This document shows positions 8,717 through 17,923 of a stretch of 64,000 nucleotides of DNA, piece by piece. The stretch is from the NCBI RefSeq assembly GCF_001984215.1, contig NZ_CP019420.1, positions 1,798,001 through 1,862,000 on the forward strand, read 5' to 3'. The stretch's first letter is position 1, and each line of letters begins with the position of its first letter. This DNA is from Mycobacterium sp. MS1601. Lineage in GTDB: Bacteria > Actinomycetota > Actinomycetes > Mycobacteriales > Mycobacteriaceae. A program made the translations under genes and the position numbers. The notes under the pieces were generated by a model that searched no databases, was not told where the DNA came from, and saw only the letters and a program-made list of their open reading frames with translations.

Positions 8717-9859
8717 TCAAAGACCTGCGAACCGCTCCTTGACCTGCTCGGCGGTCAACCCGTAATCGGCCAGTGAGTAGGTGTGTTTGGGTGCGCGTGG
8801 CCCTTTCTTGCTCTCCTCGTGGGTGGTAGCCACCGCGGTCCTGGCGGCATCGGTGAACTCGATGCCGAACGTGGCGTAGATGTCCTCGACGACGCTGACC
8901 GGGTCCTTGATGAGAGCGAAGTAGTCCAGATCGTAGAACTGGGCCGGGTCGCGACGGGCGCGTTCGGCGTTGAACAGTTCCAGTCCGCGACTCCAGGTCT
9001 CCATGGAGTCCGCACCGATGACATCACCGACGAAGGTGTTGGACCAGCCTTCGGTGGTGTGCTCGGCCAGCGAGCACATGGACGCCATGATGGTCTCCGC
9101 GGGCCGGTGACACTGCACCACCAGCGCGTCAGGATAGGTGGCGAACAACGCATCGAGGGCGAAGAGATGGCTCGGATTCTTGAGCACCCAACGCTTTTCG
9201 CGGTCATTGAGGCCGATGAGTTGCAAGTTCTTGCGGTGCCTCTGATACGACTTGGTCCAGTCCTGGCCGGCCAACCACCGCGAATAGGTGGGCAGATGCG
9301 CCAGCGTCTCGTAGGACACCGAGTGCAGTGACTGCCGCAGCAATTGCCAGCATTCCTCGACCTCGTCGGCAGTCATATAGTGCAGGCCGGTGTAGTCGGG
9401 ATTCTCCTCGTGCGCCTTGGTGAACTGTGCATCCAGTTGCTGGAAAACCGGATTCTGCGACCAGGTTTCGCGCGGTGGACGAGGCTGCGGGAACTCGGCG
9501 AGCCACAACTCGAGGCCTTGATGGCGCGGATCAGCTGCCAGCAGCCGGTGCACCACCGTGGTCCCGGTGCGCGGTAGCCCGGTCACGAAGATGGGACGTT
9601 CGATCGACACCTCGGTGTGCTCGGGGTACTGCTTGAACGCGGCCTCCGACACCAGCCGGGCCACCAGGGCGTTCCGCGCGAAGAACCGCTGCATCTTGCT
9701 ACCCAGCTCGGTCAGGTCCGCGTCACGCTGATAGGACTCCAGCAGCACCGCCAGCGCCTCGCGGTAGTTGTCGTCATCGGAGCCGAAATCATCCAGCCCG
9801 CAGGCCTTCACAGCCGAGGCATGCAGATCATCGACGGTGCCGACGTTGGTTCTGGTCAC
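8717..9859 (-). CDS. Sulfotransferase family protein (Rv3529c type)
   Basis: 380 aa, PAPS-type sulfotransferase fold. The 5'-phosphosulfate loop is IFVTGLPRTGTTVVHRLLAADP, and the 3'-phosphate region is likely near WVLKNPSHLFALDALFATYPDALVVQCHR. The M. tuberculosis counterpart lies at the same place before the SDR and Rv3531c-like genes. The acceptor is unknown; a steroid hydroxyl is an inference. The GTG start at 9859 is used. The gene is the last of the leftward group driven from the KstR operator at 11903. Confidence 0.88.
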   Translation of the reverse strand: MTRTNVGTVDDLHASAVKACGLDDFGSDDDNYREALAVLLESYQRDADLTELGSKMQRFFARNALVARLVSEAAFKQYPEHTEVSIERPIFVTGLPRTGTTVVHRLLAADPRHQGLELWLAEFPQPRPPRETWSQNPVFQQLDAQFTKAHEENPDYTGLHYMTADEVEECWQLLRQSLHSVSYETLAHLPTYSRWLAGQDWTKSYQRHRKNLQLIGLNDREKRWVLKNPSHLFALDALFATYPDALVVQCHRPAETIMASMCSLAEHTTEGWSNTFVGDVIGADSMETWSRGLELFNAERARRDPAQFYDLDYFALIKDPVSVVEDIYATFGIEFTDAARTAVATTHEESKKGPRAPKHTYSLADYGLTAEQVKERFAGL

Positions 9860-9865
9860 GCCTTG

Positions 9866-9941
9866 TCCTCACTCACGCCCGGTCCTCTTTCGCGCTCGCT
9901 CCGGTCCTCGCTCGTTCCTCGCTGCGATCCTCACTCACGCC
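9866..9941. repeat. Short direct repeats between sulfotransferase and SDR genes
   Basis: CCTCACTCACGCC occurs at 9867-9879 and again at 9929-9941. Between them lie near-repeats of the type CGCTCGCTCCGGTCCTCG and GCTCGTTCCTCGCTGCG. On the minus strand this reads as the GAGCGAGGA-type low-complexity spacer common in mycobacterial intergenic DNA. The second copy overlaps the end of the SDR gene and the first abuts the sulfotransferase start, as if a spacer unit had been duplicated. No function is evident. Confidence 0.6.
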
Positions 9942-10714
9942 TTGTACTCCCCGCAGTTGACGTCCAATGCCTGCCCGGTGATCCCGCTGGACAGATCGCT
10001 GGCCATGAACAGAATGGCCGAGGCCACTTCGTCCTCGGTGGGCAACCTCTTGAGGTCGGAGGCGGCGGCGGTGGCCTTGTAGATCTCGTCGACCGTGGTG
10101 CCGTACTTGCCGGCCTGGTGGGAGAAGTAGCTCTCCAGGGTTCCACCCCAGATGTAGCCGGGCAGAATAGAATTCACCCGGATCCCCTGATTGCCGAGCT
10201 CCGTGGCCAGCGACTGCGACATCGCCAGCAATGCAGATTTGGCCATCTTGTACGCACCGTACTTGGCCTGGGAGTGACGTACCACCATGGAATTGACGTT
10301 CACCACCGAACCCTTGGCCTCCGCAAGCGCCGGGGTGAACCCCTGGATGAGCCGTAGCGCCCCGAACACCGTGAGTTCGATGGCCTCGCGCATGTGCTCG
10401 AAGGTGGTGTCGGCCAACGGTTTCATGGACGGTACGCGGAACGCGTTGTTGATCAGCACGTCGACCTTGCCGTATGCCTTGAGAGCCTCGGCCACCAGGT
10501 TGTCCACCTGGGCGTCGTCGGTGATGTCGGTGCCCACGGTGACCGCGCGCCTACCCAGGTCGGTGACCGTCTTGGCCACGTCGTCGAGGCGTTCTACGGT
10601 GCGCGCCGCCAATACCAGGTCGGCACCGTTCTCGGCACACCGGCGCGCCAGAGTGGTGCCCAGCGCGGGACCTACCCCGCTGATGACGACAACCTTGTTG
10701 TCCAAAAGAGCCAT
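9935..10714 (-). CDS. Short-chain dehydrogenase/reductase (Rv3530c type)
   Basis: 259 aa classical SDR. The cofactor glycine region is ISGVGPALGTTLARR near the N-terminus, the NNA motif is INNAFRVPS, and the catalytic Tyr-x3-Lys is in KYGAYKMAKSALL. NAD(H) or NADP(H) oxidoreductase on a hydroxyl/keto group, with the steroid setting making a hydroxysteroid plausible. The start is the ATG at 10714 (MALLDNKVVVISG); the open frame runs further upstream into the next gene without a good reason to use it. The Rv3531c-type gene ends 1 bp upstream. Confidence 0.9.
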   Translation of the reverse strand: MALLDNKVVVISGVGPALGTTLARRCAENGADLVLAARTVERLDDVAKTVTDLGRRAVTVGTDITDDAQVDNLVAEALKAYGKVDVLINNAFRVPSMKPLADTTFEHMREAIELTVFGALRLIQGFTPALAEAKGSVVNVNSMVVRHSQAKYGAYKMAKSALLAMSQSLATELGNQGIRVNSILPGYIWGGTLESYFSHQAGKYGTTVDEIYKATAAASDLKRLPTEDEVASAILFMASDLSSGITGQALDVNCGEYKA

Positions 10715-10715
10715 C

Positions 10716-11843
10716 TCAGCCCACCATCCTCTCGCCGATCTGCCTCTGGCGCAGCGCGATCCGCTCCCGCCAGTCCTGCTCAGAGATCTTGTTGTCGTCC
10801 AGGTACGGCAGCACTTCGCCGATCTTGTCGATGTCGACGATCTGTGCACTGGGTCCGTCGGCCTCGGTCAACTGGCGCGAGACGCGCTGCCAACGAAACT
10901 GTAGATACCCCTTTCCGTGGCCCAGGGTTTCACACCAGTTGGTCACACCGGGGTTGGTGTCGCTGACCACGATGCGGATCTTGCCGTCCGGATCTGCCTG
11001 CGCCTGTGTGCCGTTCAGCGATGTCTGGTGGTTGATGTAGTCCAGCGAGATGTACCACAGGCTGCCGAGCTGGAAGCCGATGTAGGGCGCGTCGGTGACG
11101 GGCAGAGTGATGACGATGGCCTGCTGGGGCGCAAGATCATAGTGCCCCACCGACGAGTACTGCGTGGCCAGTCCGCCAGGCGTCAACCGGGGTGCGGTCA
11201 ACGTGTTGACGGGCAGGTTGTCGTAGAACCACTTGGGGAACTGCAGCCAGGTCTTGACCCGTTGCACCAACTGCTTACCCGCGACGGCATAGCGCTTCTC
11301 GATCAATTCCCTGGTCAGCGGCGGCGGTGCGGTACCCGCGGTATCGGAGCGGGCGATCGCGAACGAGCCACGTCGCGCCGACCAGTCGTTGTAGACCTCT
11401 CGAATCACCAACTGTGACGGCGCGTCCGGGGTGAAGCGCCACTCGAAGGTGCCGTCGGAGGCGATATCGAGCTTGCGGTCGTCGAAGGCGGTCTCGCTGT
11501 CGGGCACCACCTCGTCGGTGTATTCGCCGCCGAGAAGTTGGAAGCTGACGTCGGTGGTGGTGCCCCTGGTGCCGGTGACAACGTACTGGTGGCCGGGATG
11601 CACCCGGGTACCGAAGTACATGGTGTCGGGGTTGTCCAGACCCATCTTGGTGAACGGCCCGGTTCCGCTGTGCAGGAACGGATGGTCACGGTCGTAGTCG
11701 AACGCCACATGGGTACAGGCGGCGATGCACCCGGCCAGATACTGCAGGCCTTCCAGGAGATCGGCCTCCGATTCGATGAACGGGGCTGCGGTGACTAGCT
11801 TTTCCGCTTCGGCAATGGCGTCGACCAACGGCTGCGCATACAT
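10716..11843 (-). CDS. Conserved protein of Rv3531c type (DUF1214-like)
   Basis: 375 aa. The sequence contains the DUF1214-like pattern YISLDYINHQTSLNGTQAQADPDGKIRIVVSDTNPGVTNWCETLGHGKGYLQFRWQR (positions about 265-320) and an N-terminal helical part. The biochemical function is unknown. The start at 11843 (MYAQPLVDAIAEAEK) lies 60 bp downstream of the KstR operator at 11903 and heads a leftward operon with the SDR and sulfotransferase, so a steroid-related role is likely. The longer frame to 11948 would cross the operator and was rejected. Confidence 0.82.
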   Translation of the reverse strand: MYAQPLVDAIAEAEKLVTAAPFIESEADLLEGLQYLAGCIAACTHVAFDYDRDHPFLHSGTGPFTKMGLDNPDTMYFGTRVHPGHQYVVTGTRGTTTDVSFQLLGGEYTDEVVPDSETAFDDRKLDIASDGTFEWRFTPDAPSQLVIREVYNDWSARRGSFAIARSDTAGTAPPPLTRELIEKRYAVAGKQLVQRVKTWLQFPKWFYDNLPVNTLTAPRLTPGGLATQYSSVGHYDLAPQQAIVITLPVTDAPYIGFQLGSLWYISLDYINHQTSLNGTQAQADPDGKIRIVVSDTNPGVTNWCETLGHGKGYLQFRWQRVSRQLTEADGPSAQIVDIDKIGEVLPYLDDNKISEQDWRERIALRQRQIGERMVG

Positions 11844-11902
11844 GCGGTCACATCCTCTCGGTCCAATAGTGAACCGGACTGGTAGAGTTTCCGACTGAAC
11901 AT

Positions 11903-11916
11903 TAGAACGCGTTCTA
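11903..11916. promoter_or_regulatory. KstR-type operator 3, divergent
   Basis: TAGAACGCGTTCTA fits the KstR pattern and is part of an 18-bp perfect palindrome at 11901-11918. It lies between the leftward Rv3531c-SDR-sulfotransferase operon (start 11843) and the rightward iclR gene (start 11942), so the IclR regulator itself is probably derepressed by steroid. Confidence 0.88.
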
Positions 11917-11941
11917 ATTCGAGTCAACGCTGGAGGTGGTG

Positions 11942-12847
11942 ATGACAACTCCCGAGCCGGGCCGTTCGTCCCCGCCCACCAGACGGGTGGTCACGGTTCT
12001 CGACTTCCTCGCCAGCCATCCACAAGGGCGGTTCGGTCTCTCCGAGCTGAGCCGTAAGACCGGTCTGAGCAAGCCGACGTGCCTGGGAATCGTCACCACC
12101 TTGACCGAGGTCGGCTATCTGGTGCGCGACGCGCAGGACAAGACCTACCGCTTGGGTCCTGCACTCATCTCGTTGGGTCACAGCGCCCAGGAGTCCATGC
12201 GCGTCAACCCCGCCGCCCGTGAGTGCTTGCGCGCACTCTCACACGATTTCGACACCACGGCGGCTTTGTCCGCGGTGGTCGATGACCGCATCACCCTGCT
12301 GGAGATGGTGGCACCGCCGGGCGTACGCCCCGGTGTCCAAGTGGGCCAGAGTTATCCATTCGCACCACCTGTAGGACTGATGTTCGTGCTGTGGGACCCC
12401 GCTGCACTGCAGGCCTGGCTCGCCCGCCCGCCCACCATCCCCTTGCGCACCGACGGGGAGCGACTGGACCGCGTCATCGCACAGTGCCGCGCCTCCGGCC
12501 ATCTGGTCGAACTGCTCACCCCCGCCGGGCGTCGGCTCTATGCGTTGATGGCCGGGATGTCCTCGACCTTGCCCGACGAACTGCGGGCTTTGCTGGGCGA
12601 GATGATCTCCGATATCGGTGAACGGGTCTATCTGCGCGACGAGAACACTGCTCCCCGTGGACACCGGCACGACGTCGGCGTCATATCCGCACCCGTCTTC
12701 GACCATCACGGCCGTCAGGCGATGGTGGTGTCGCTGCAGATCGGGCGCGCCTTGACGGATGTCGAAATCACCAGGCATGCCAAGGGATTGATGGCAACTG
12801 CAGCAACGCTCACTGCTCAGCTGGGCGGCCGAAGCGTCTCCGCCTGA
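11942..12847 (+). CDS. IclR-family transcriptional regulator
   Basis: 301 aa. An N-terminal winged helix-turn-helix covers about residues 14-75 (RVVTVLDFLASHPQGRFGLSEL, then SKPTCLGIVTTLTEVGYLV) and is followed by the IclR effector domain. GGAGG at 11932-11936 fits the ATG at 11942; the two GTG codons just before are poorer choices. The KstR operator sits 25 bp upstream. The regulator may act on a branch of steroid metabolism; its target is unknown. The M. tuberculosis region Rv3520c-Rv3538, as I recall it, has no IclR gene at this place. Confidence 0.9.
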   Translation: MTTPEPGRSSPPTRRVVTVLDFLASHPQGRFGLSELSRKTGLSKPTCLGIVTTLTEVGYLVRDAQDKTYRLGPALISLGHSAQESMRVNPAARECLRALSHDFDTTAALSAVVDDRITLLEMVAPPGVRPGVQVGQSYPFAPPVGLMFVLWDPAALQAWLARPPTIPLRTDGERLDRVIAQCRASGHLVELLTPAGRRLYALMAGMSSTLPDELRALLGEMISDIGERVYLRDENTAPRGHRHDVGVISAPVFDHHGRQAMVVSLQIGRALTDVEITRHAKGLMATAATLTAQLGGRSVSA

Positions 12848-12863
12848 GCCACTGTAATCGGTG

Positions 12864-14942
12864 TCAACTCACGCTGGCCAGCGCGAAGGGCAAGACCGCG
12901 GATGCGCCCGCCTTCCTCAGGTCCACCGCGGCCATGGTCATGGTCCAGCCGCTGTCGATGAGGTCGTCGACCAACAGCACTGGGCCACTGACTCCGCAGA
13001 CATCTGGCACGTCCCACGAACCTTGCAGCGCAGCAACACGATAGGCGGAGTTGGCGGCGGTCACCGGCCGCCGCGTCGGGGCATACCTCAAGATGCCCAG
13101 ATTGGTGAGCCTGCCGAGTTCGGCCAGTCGGTCCACCACCGATCCGATCAACAGCGAACGGCGGTCCGAGTCAAGGCCCATCACCGCCACCGGTCTGACA
13201 TCCCACCGCCACGCCGCCAGGACATCCACCGCCGCCCGCACGATCACCTCGGGGGCTGGCGCATCCTCGTCGTCCAGCAACCTGCGCAACCGTTCACCCC
13301 ACCCCAGATCGGTCAGTCGGCCGATACTCCGGCCGGATTCGGGACCGTCGGCAATCTTCCCCGACAGCGGTACCCCGATCTTCGCCAGCCCGGTAGGCCA
13401 CTGCTTGCGTGGGGTGATCTCCACCCCGGGCCGCAGCAACCGGTCGCGCGTCTGGGCGACCGCACTCTCGTCGACCTCAGCCACGAAGGCGGGCCCGGCG
13501 CAGTTGTCGCAACGGCCGCACTGCTCGTCCGGAGCCAATTCCGGATCGTCGAGTTGCCCACGCAGGAATGACATCCGGCAGGCGGTGGTGGCCTGGTAGT
13601 CCAGCATTGCCTGCTGTTCTCGTTTTCGCGCCTGATCGAGGTTTCGGTAGCGCTCCTCGTCGTAGCTCCACGGCTGTCCGGTGCTGATCCAGCCGCCCTT
13701 CACCCGACGTACCGCGCCGTCGACGTCGAGCACCTTCAGCACCATCTCCAGCCGGGTACGCCCGAGATCAACCAAGGGCTCCAGCGCCGGCGTGGACTGC
13801 GCGCGCCCAGGTTCCAGCGCTTGAATAACGTTGCGCACCATGGCTTCCGACGGAAATGCCACGGAGGCGAAGTAACGCCAGACGTCCTGGTCCTCTGGGC
13901 CAGGAAGCAGGATCACCTCGGCACTGTCGGTGGAACGGCCCGCGCGGCCAACCTGCTGGTAGTAGGCGATGGGCGACGACGGCGCGCCGAGATGCACCAC
14001 GAAGCCCAGATCCGGCTTGTCGAATCCCATGCCCAACGCCGAGGTGGCCACCAGAGCCTTCACCCGGTTGGCCAGCAGGTCTGCCTCGAGTTGTTCACGC
14101 TCGGCGGCTTCGGTGGCGCCGGTGTAGGACGCCACCGCATGGCCGTGTTCCCGCAACAGAGCGGCGACGTCATTGGCCTGGGCCACAGTCAGCGTGTAGA
14201 TGATGCCGGAACCGGGCAGGGCATCCAGTTGCGCGGCAATCCACGCCGCACGTTGTGCACCGCCACCGGCCTTGACCACCGACAACCGCAATGACTGGCG
14301 GTCCAGACCTCCACGCAGCACCAGGGTGTCGCGGCCGCCCACGCCGAGTTGCTCGGCGATGTCGGTGACCACCCGGTTGTTGGCGGTGGCCGTGGTGGCG
14401 AGCACCGGGATGTCGCTGCCCAGCTCGCCGATCAGAGTGCGGATGCGGCGGTAGTCAGGGCGGAAATCGTGGCCCCAATCCGACACGCAGTGCGCCTCGT
14501 CGATGACGACCAGACCGGCGTCGGCGGCCAGTGCGGGCAGTACGGTGTCACGAAAGTCCGGGTTGTTCAACCGTTCTGGACTGACCAGCAGGACGTCCAG
14601 ATCGCCCGCCTTGACCTGCTGGTGTACGTCGTCCCAGTCCGCGACATTGCTGGAGTTGATGGTGGCCGCCCGCACGCCTGCACGCTCCGCCGCGGCGACC
14701 TGGTTGCGCATCAGTGCCAGCAGGGGCGACACGATGACTGTCGCTCCGCGACCCGCGGCGCGCAGCAGCTTGGCCGCGATGAAGTACACCGCCGACTTGC
14801 CCCACCCGGTGCGCTGCACCACGAGGGCCTGTTTGTTTCCGACCACCAACGCCTCGATGGCCGTCCACTGATCGTCACGCAAGGTGGCACCGGACCCCGC
14901 CAGCTGTTCCAGCAGGACTTGCGCTTCTTCTCGGGTCGCCAT
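12864..14942 (-). CDS. RecQ-family DNA helicase fused to a phosphoribosyltransferase-like domain
   Basis: 692 aa. An SF2 RecQ core covers about 1-500: Walker A QRTGWGKS (43-50), DEAH box VVIDEAHCVSDWGHDFRPDYR, motif VI YYQQVGRAGRS. A RecQ-type zinc region follows: CRMSFLRGQLDDP, then CGRCDNC. The C-terminal 190 residues end with VLLVDDLIDSGWTMT (about 655-669), the PRPP-binding loop of type I phosphoribosyltransferases. RecQ plus PRTase is an actinobacterial arrangement; its meaning is unknown. The start at 14942 gives MATREEAQVLLEQL. Convergent with iclR (16 bp) and divergent from the hydrolase. No link to steroid metabolism is visible. Confidence 0.92.
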   Translation of the reverse strand: MATREEAQVLLEQLAGSGATLRDDQWTAIEALVVGNKQALVVQRTGWGKSAVYFIAAKLLRAAGRGATVIVSPLLALMRNQVAAAERAGVRAATINSSNVADWDDVHQQVKAGDLDVLLVSPERLNNPDFRDTVLPALAADAGLVVIDEAHCVSDWGHDFRPDYRRIRTLIGELGSDIPVLATTATANNRVVTDIAEQLGVGGRDTLVLRGGLDRQSLRLSVVKAGGGAQRAAWIAAQLDALPGSGIIYTLTVAQANDVAALLREHGHAVASYTGATEAAEREQLEADLLANRVKALVATSALGMGFDKPDLGFVVHLGAPSSPIAYYQQVGRAGRSTDSAEVILLPGPEDQDVWRYFASVAFPSEAMVRNVIQALEPGRAQSTPALEPLVDLGRTRLEMVLKVLDVDGAVRRVKGGWISTGQPWSYDEERYRNLDQARKREQQAMLDYQATTACRMSFLRGQLDDPELAPDEQCGRCDNCAGPAFVAEVDESAVAQTRDRLLRPGVEITPRKQWPTGLAKIGVPLSGKIADGPESGRSIGRLTDLGWGERLRRLLDDEDAPAPEVIVRAAVDVLAAWRWDVRPVAVMGLDSDRRSLLIGSVVDRLAELGRLTNLGILRYAPTRRPVTAANSAYRVAALQGSWDVPDVCGVSGPVLLVDDLIDSGWTMTMAAVDLRKAGASAVLPFALASVS

Positions 14943-14991
14943 GACCCCAGCATGCACTGCGCTTCTGACACCGACGGTGTTAGGTGAGGGG

Positions 14992-15816
14992 GTGATCGAC
15001 CCAGCCAAACATGACTTCGTTCTGTCCGACGGTGCCGCATTGACCTACCTCGACAAGGGCGCCGGCCCGGTGGTGCTCCTGGTTCACGGCGTGTGCATGA
15101 CGAGTGCGTTCTTCACGCACAACGTCGACGCCCTGGCTGCCGACCATCGGGTGATCGCGGTGGACCTGCGGTCGCACGGCGATTCACCGACCTCGCCCAC
15201 AGGCAATACGGTTGCGCAGTATGCCCGCGATCTTCATGAGCTCATGGTGGGGCTCGACCTGCACGACGTGACCGGCGTTGGCTGGTCCATGGGGTCGTTC
15301 GTCTGGTGGGACCATCTGCTTCAGTTCGGCACCGAACGATTGAGCCGGCTCGCCGTTGTGTCACAGGGGCCGGCTGATCTCACCCGACCCGACTGGCCAC
15401 ACGGCATCGCCGATCCAGATGAACTCAGCGAGTACGTCGACGCGATGCAGTCAGACTTCTCGGGTTTCTTCGCCGGATTCGTCACCGAGATGTTCAAGGA
15501 CCCGGTGCCCGAGGACGACGCCGCGTTGCTGCTGTCCGAGATCACCAAGATCGGGCCGAATCCCGGCACCGTGATCCTGGCCGACCAGACCTTGCGCGAC
15601 TACCGCGGGTTTCTGCAGGGCTTGGCGGTACCTCACCTGCTCGTCTGGGGTGTGGACGAGAAAGTGGTCAAGCTGGCCTCGGCGGACTGGCTGAGCGGCG
15701 CGTTGGCAGACGCGGAATTGCATGTGTTCGACGACAGCGGCCATTGCCCGATGTGGGAAGAGCCGGCCCGCTTCAACGAACTGCTGACCGGGTGGATCGC
15801 CCGCCGGACGGGGTAG
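14992..15816 (+). CDS. Alpha/beta hydrolase
   Basis: 274 aa alpha/beta-hydrolase fold. LLVHGVCMTS forms the oxyanion region, GWSMGSF carries the nucleophile Ser99, and DDSGHCPMWEEPARF near the end carries the catalytic His (about 251); an acidic residue follows LLVWGVDEK. The GTG at 14992 is preceded by AGGTGAGGG. An ATG at 14941 is also in frame but lies inside the recQ start. The substrate is unknown; esterase, lactonase or C-C hydrolase activity is possible. HsaD, the meta-cleavage hydrolase of this pathway, has a different gene context, so I do not call it HsaD. Confidence 0.85.
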   Translation: MIDPAKHDFVLSDGAALTYLDKGAGPVVLLVHGVCMTSAFFTHNVDALAADHRVIAVDLRSHGDSPTSPTGNTVAQYARDLHELMVGLDLHDVTGVGWSMGSFVWWDHLLQFGTERLSRLAVVSQGPADLTRPDWPHGIADPDELSEYVDAMQSDFSGFFAGFVTEMFKDPVPEDDAALLLSEITKIGPNPGTVILADQTLRDYRGFLQGLAVPHLLVWGVDEKVVKLASADWLSGALADAELHVFDDSGHCPMWEEPARFNELLTGWIARRTG

Positions 15817-15851
15817 GCCGGTCGGGGCCCGCTGTCCCTGCACAACCCAGC

Positions 15852-15931
15852 CACCTGAGTGAACGGGCGTCACTCCAGGGCGGATATCCAAGGGCAAACC
15901 CGCCAGCAGGTGACTGCCGTTCACTCAGGTG
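15852..15931. repeat. Large imperfect inverted repeat between convergent genes
   Basis: Arms at 15852-15873 and 15910-15931 are 22 bp long and complementary except for two adjacent positions; the outer 15 bp (CACCTGAGTGAACGG and its complement) are perfect. The 36-bp loop holds a smaller GGCGG/CCGCC pairing. It lies between the hydrolase (+) and hsaF (-), 18 bp from the hsaF stop, so it may act as a two-way terminator. The length of the arms also fits a small dispersed repeat element. Confidence 0.75.
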
Positions 15932-15949
15932 AAAGGCGAGCCACCCACA

Positions 15950-16999
15950 TCAGGTGGCGGCCTCCATCTCACGCTTGATCTCGAGTGCGATGTCGATCAG
16001 CTGGTCTTCCTGACCGCCGATGAGTTTGCGTTGCCCGGCGCGGTGCAGCAGCTTGTGCGCAGGCACCCCGTAACGCTCGGACTGGCGGATGGCGTGCTTG
16101 AGGAAGCTGGAGTACACCCCGGAGTAACCCATGATCAGTGCATTGCGGTCCAGCAGGCACTCTTGCGGCATGGCGGGCGCCACCACCTCCTCAGCGGCGT
16201 CCGCGATGTCGAAGAAGTCGATACCGGTCTTCACACCGATCTTGTCGAACACCCCGATCAATGCCTCCACCGGAGCATTACCGGCTCCGGCACCGAAACG
16301 ACGGCAGGACCCGTCGATCTGCTTGGCCCCGGCACGCACCGCCTCGATCGAATTCGCCACGCCCAAGCCGAGATTCTCATGCCCATGGAAACCGACCTGC
16401 GCGTCGTCTCCGAGTTCGGCCACCAGCGCCGACACCCGGTCGGCCACCCCTTCGAGCACCAGGGCCCCGGCGGAGTCCACCACGTACACACACTGGCAAC
16501 CGGCGTCGGCCATGATGCGCGCCTGCGCCGCCAGCTTCTCCGGGGAGATGGTGTGGCTCATCATCAGAAATCCGACGGTCTCCAAGCCCAGCTCACGTGC
16601 CAGGCCGAAATGCTGAATGGAGACGTCGGCCTCGGTGCAGTGCGTCGCGATCCGGCAGATCGAACCGCCGTTGTTCTGGGCCTCTTTGATGTCCTCTTTG
16701 GTGCCGACACCGGGCAGCATCAGGAAGGCGATCTTCGATTCCTTGGCCGTCTCGGCGGCCAGCTTGATCAACTCCTGCTCCGGGGTTTTGGAGAACCCGT
16801 AGTTGAAGCTGGACCCACCGAGCCCGTCACCGTGGGTGACCTCGATGACCGGGACTCCGGCGGTATCCAGTGCGCCGACGATGGCCGCCACCTCGTCCCT
16901 GGTGAACTGGTGCCGCTTGTGATGCGACCCGTCCCGCAGGGAGGTGTCGGTCATCCTGATGTCCCACATCGGGTCGAAATAGATCTGCTCGGTACTCAT
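15950..16999 (-). CDS. hsaF: 4-hydroxy-2-oxovalerate/2-oxohexanoate aldolase
   Basis: 349 aa class II pyruvate aldolase of the DmpG type. It cleaves 4-hydroxy-2-oxohexanoate (from steroid rings C/D and A/B breakdown) to pyruvate and propanal, which is passed to HsaG. Visible: [18 protein letters not shown] with the metal/catalytic Arg-Asp region, VVDSAGALV, and the metal-binding [15 protein letters not shown]. Full length for the family. The start overlaps the hsaG stop (16996-16999), so the order of translation is hsaE, hsaG, hsaF. Confidence 0.97.
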   Translation of the reverse strand: MSTEQIYFDPMWDIRMTDTSLRDGSHHKRHQFTRDEVAAIVGALDTAGVPVIEVTHGDGLGGSSFNYGFSKTPEQELIKLAAETAKESKIAFLMLPGVGTKEDIKEAQNNGGSICRIATHCTEADVSIQHFGLARELGLETVGFLMMSHTISPEKLAAQARIMADAGCQCVYVVDSAGALVLEGVADRVSALVAELGDDAQVGFHGHENLGLGVANSIEAVRAGAKQIDGSCRRFGAGAGNAPVEALIGVFDKIGVKTGIDFFDIADAAEEVVAPAMPQECLLDRNALIMGYSGVYSSFLKHAIRQSERYGVPAHKLLHRAGQRKLIGGQEDQLIDIALEIKREMEAAT

Positions 17000-17913
17000 G
17001 CGTGACCTCCTGTTGTCGCGGCCAGCACCTCGCGGGCAATCTCCTCGCCCACCTTGGTGGCCGCCGCGGTCATGATGTCCAGATTGCCGGCATATGGCGG
17101 CAGGTAGTCACCGGCGCCCTCCACCTCGACGAAGGTGGTGACCACGTGATTGCCGCCGTTGAACACCGACGGCTCGTCGAACTGCGGCTCGTTGAGCAAC
17201 CGATAGCCGGGCACATAGGTCTGCACCTCGGCCACCACGTCCTTGATGGACGCCGTGATGGCGTCGTGGTCAGCGTCCTCGGGGATGGCGCAGAAGATGG
17301 TGTCGCGCATGATCATCGGCGGATCTGCCGGGTTCAGGATGATGATTGCCTTACCGCGGTCAGCACCACCGATGTTCTGCACACCCGCGCTGGTGGTCTT
17401 GGTGAACTCGTCGATGTTGGCGCGCGTACCTGGCCCGGCAGACGCAGACGACACCGAGGCCACGATCTCGGCATACGGCACCCCGACAACCCGTGACACT
17501 GCGTAGACGATGGGAATGGTCGCCTGCCCACCGCAGGTCACCATGTTCACGTTCGGCGCATCCAGATGCTCGCGCAGGTTTGCCGGCGGAATCACCCCTG
17601 GCCCCACCGCGGCGGGCGTCAGGTCGATGGCACGGATCCCGGCTTCGGCGTACCGCGGAGCGGCATCGCGGTGCACGTAGGCACTGGTGGCCTCGAACAC
17701 CAGATCCGGCAACTCATCGCGGCCCAGTAGCCAGTTCACCCCCTCATGGGAGGTTTCCAGCCCGAGCTTGCGAGCCCGCGCCAACCCTTCACTGTCCGGG
17801 TCGATGCCGATCATCCACCGTGGCTCCAGCCAGTTCGAGCGCAACAACTTGTACAACAGGTCGGTGCTGATGTTGCCCGACCCCACGATCGCAACGGTTG
17901 CCTTGTCGGCCAT
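16996..17913 (-). CDS. hsaG: Acylating acetaldehyde/propanal dehydrogenase
   Basis: 305 aa. It converts the propanal (or acetaldehyde) channelled from HsaF to propanoyl-CoA with NAD+ and CoA. The NAD-binding N-terminus is [18 protein letters not shown] and the catalytic cysteine is C127 in [13 protein letters not shown]. It forms a DmpFG-like complex with HsaF. It lies between hsaE (10 bp upstream) and hsaF (4-bp overlap) in one operon. Confidence 0.97.
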   Translation of the reverse strand: MADKATVAIVGSGNISTDLLYKLLRSNWLEPRWMIGIDPDSEGLARARKLGLETSHEGVNWLLGRDELPDLVFEATSAYVHRDAAPRYAEAGIRAIDLTPAAVGPGVIPPANLREHLDAPNVNMVTCGGQATIPIVYAVSRVVGVPYAEIVASVSSASAGPGTRANIDEFTKTTSAGVQNIGGADRGKAIIILNPADPPMIMRDTIFCAIPEDADHDAITASIKDVVAEVQTYVPGYRLLNEPQFDEPSVFNGGNHVVTTFVEVEGAGDYLPPYAGNLDIMTAAATKVGEEIAREVLAATTGGHA

Positions 17914-17923
17914 GTATCGGCTC

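Noticed and set aside
14992..15816. Alpha/beta hydrolase as HsaD
   Set aside because: It is not next to hsaC/hsaA, and it is divergent from recQ rather than in a KstR-type operon; family resemblance alone is not enough.
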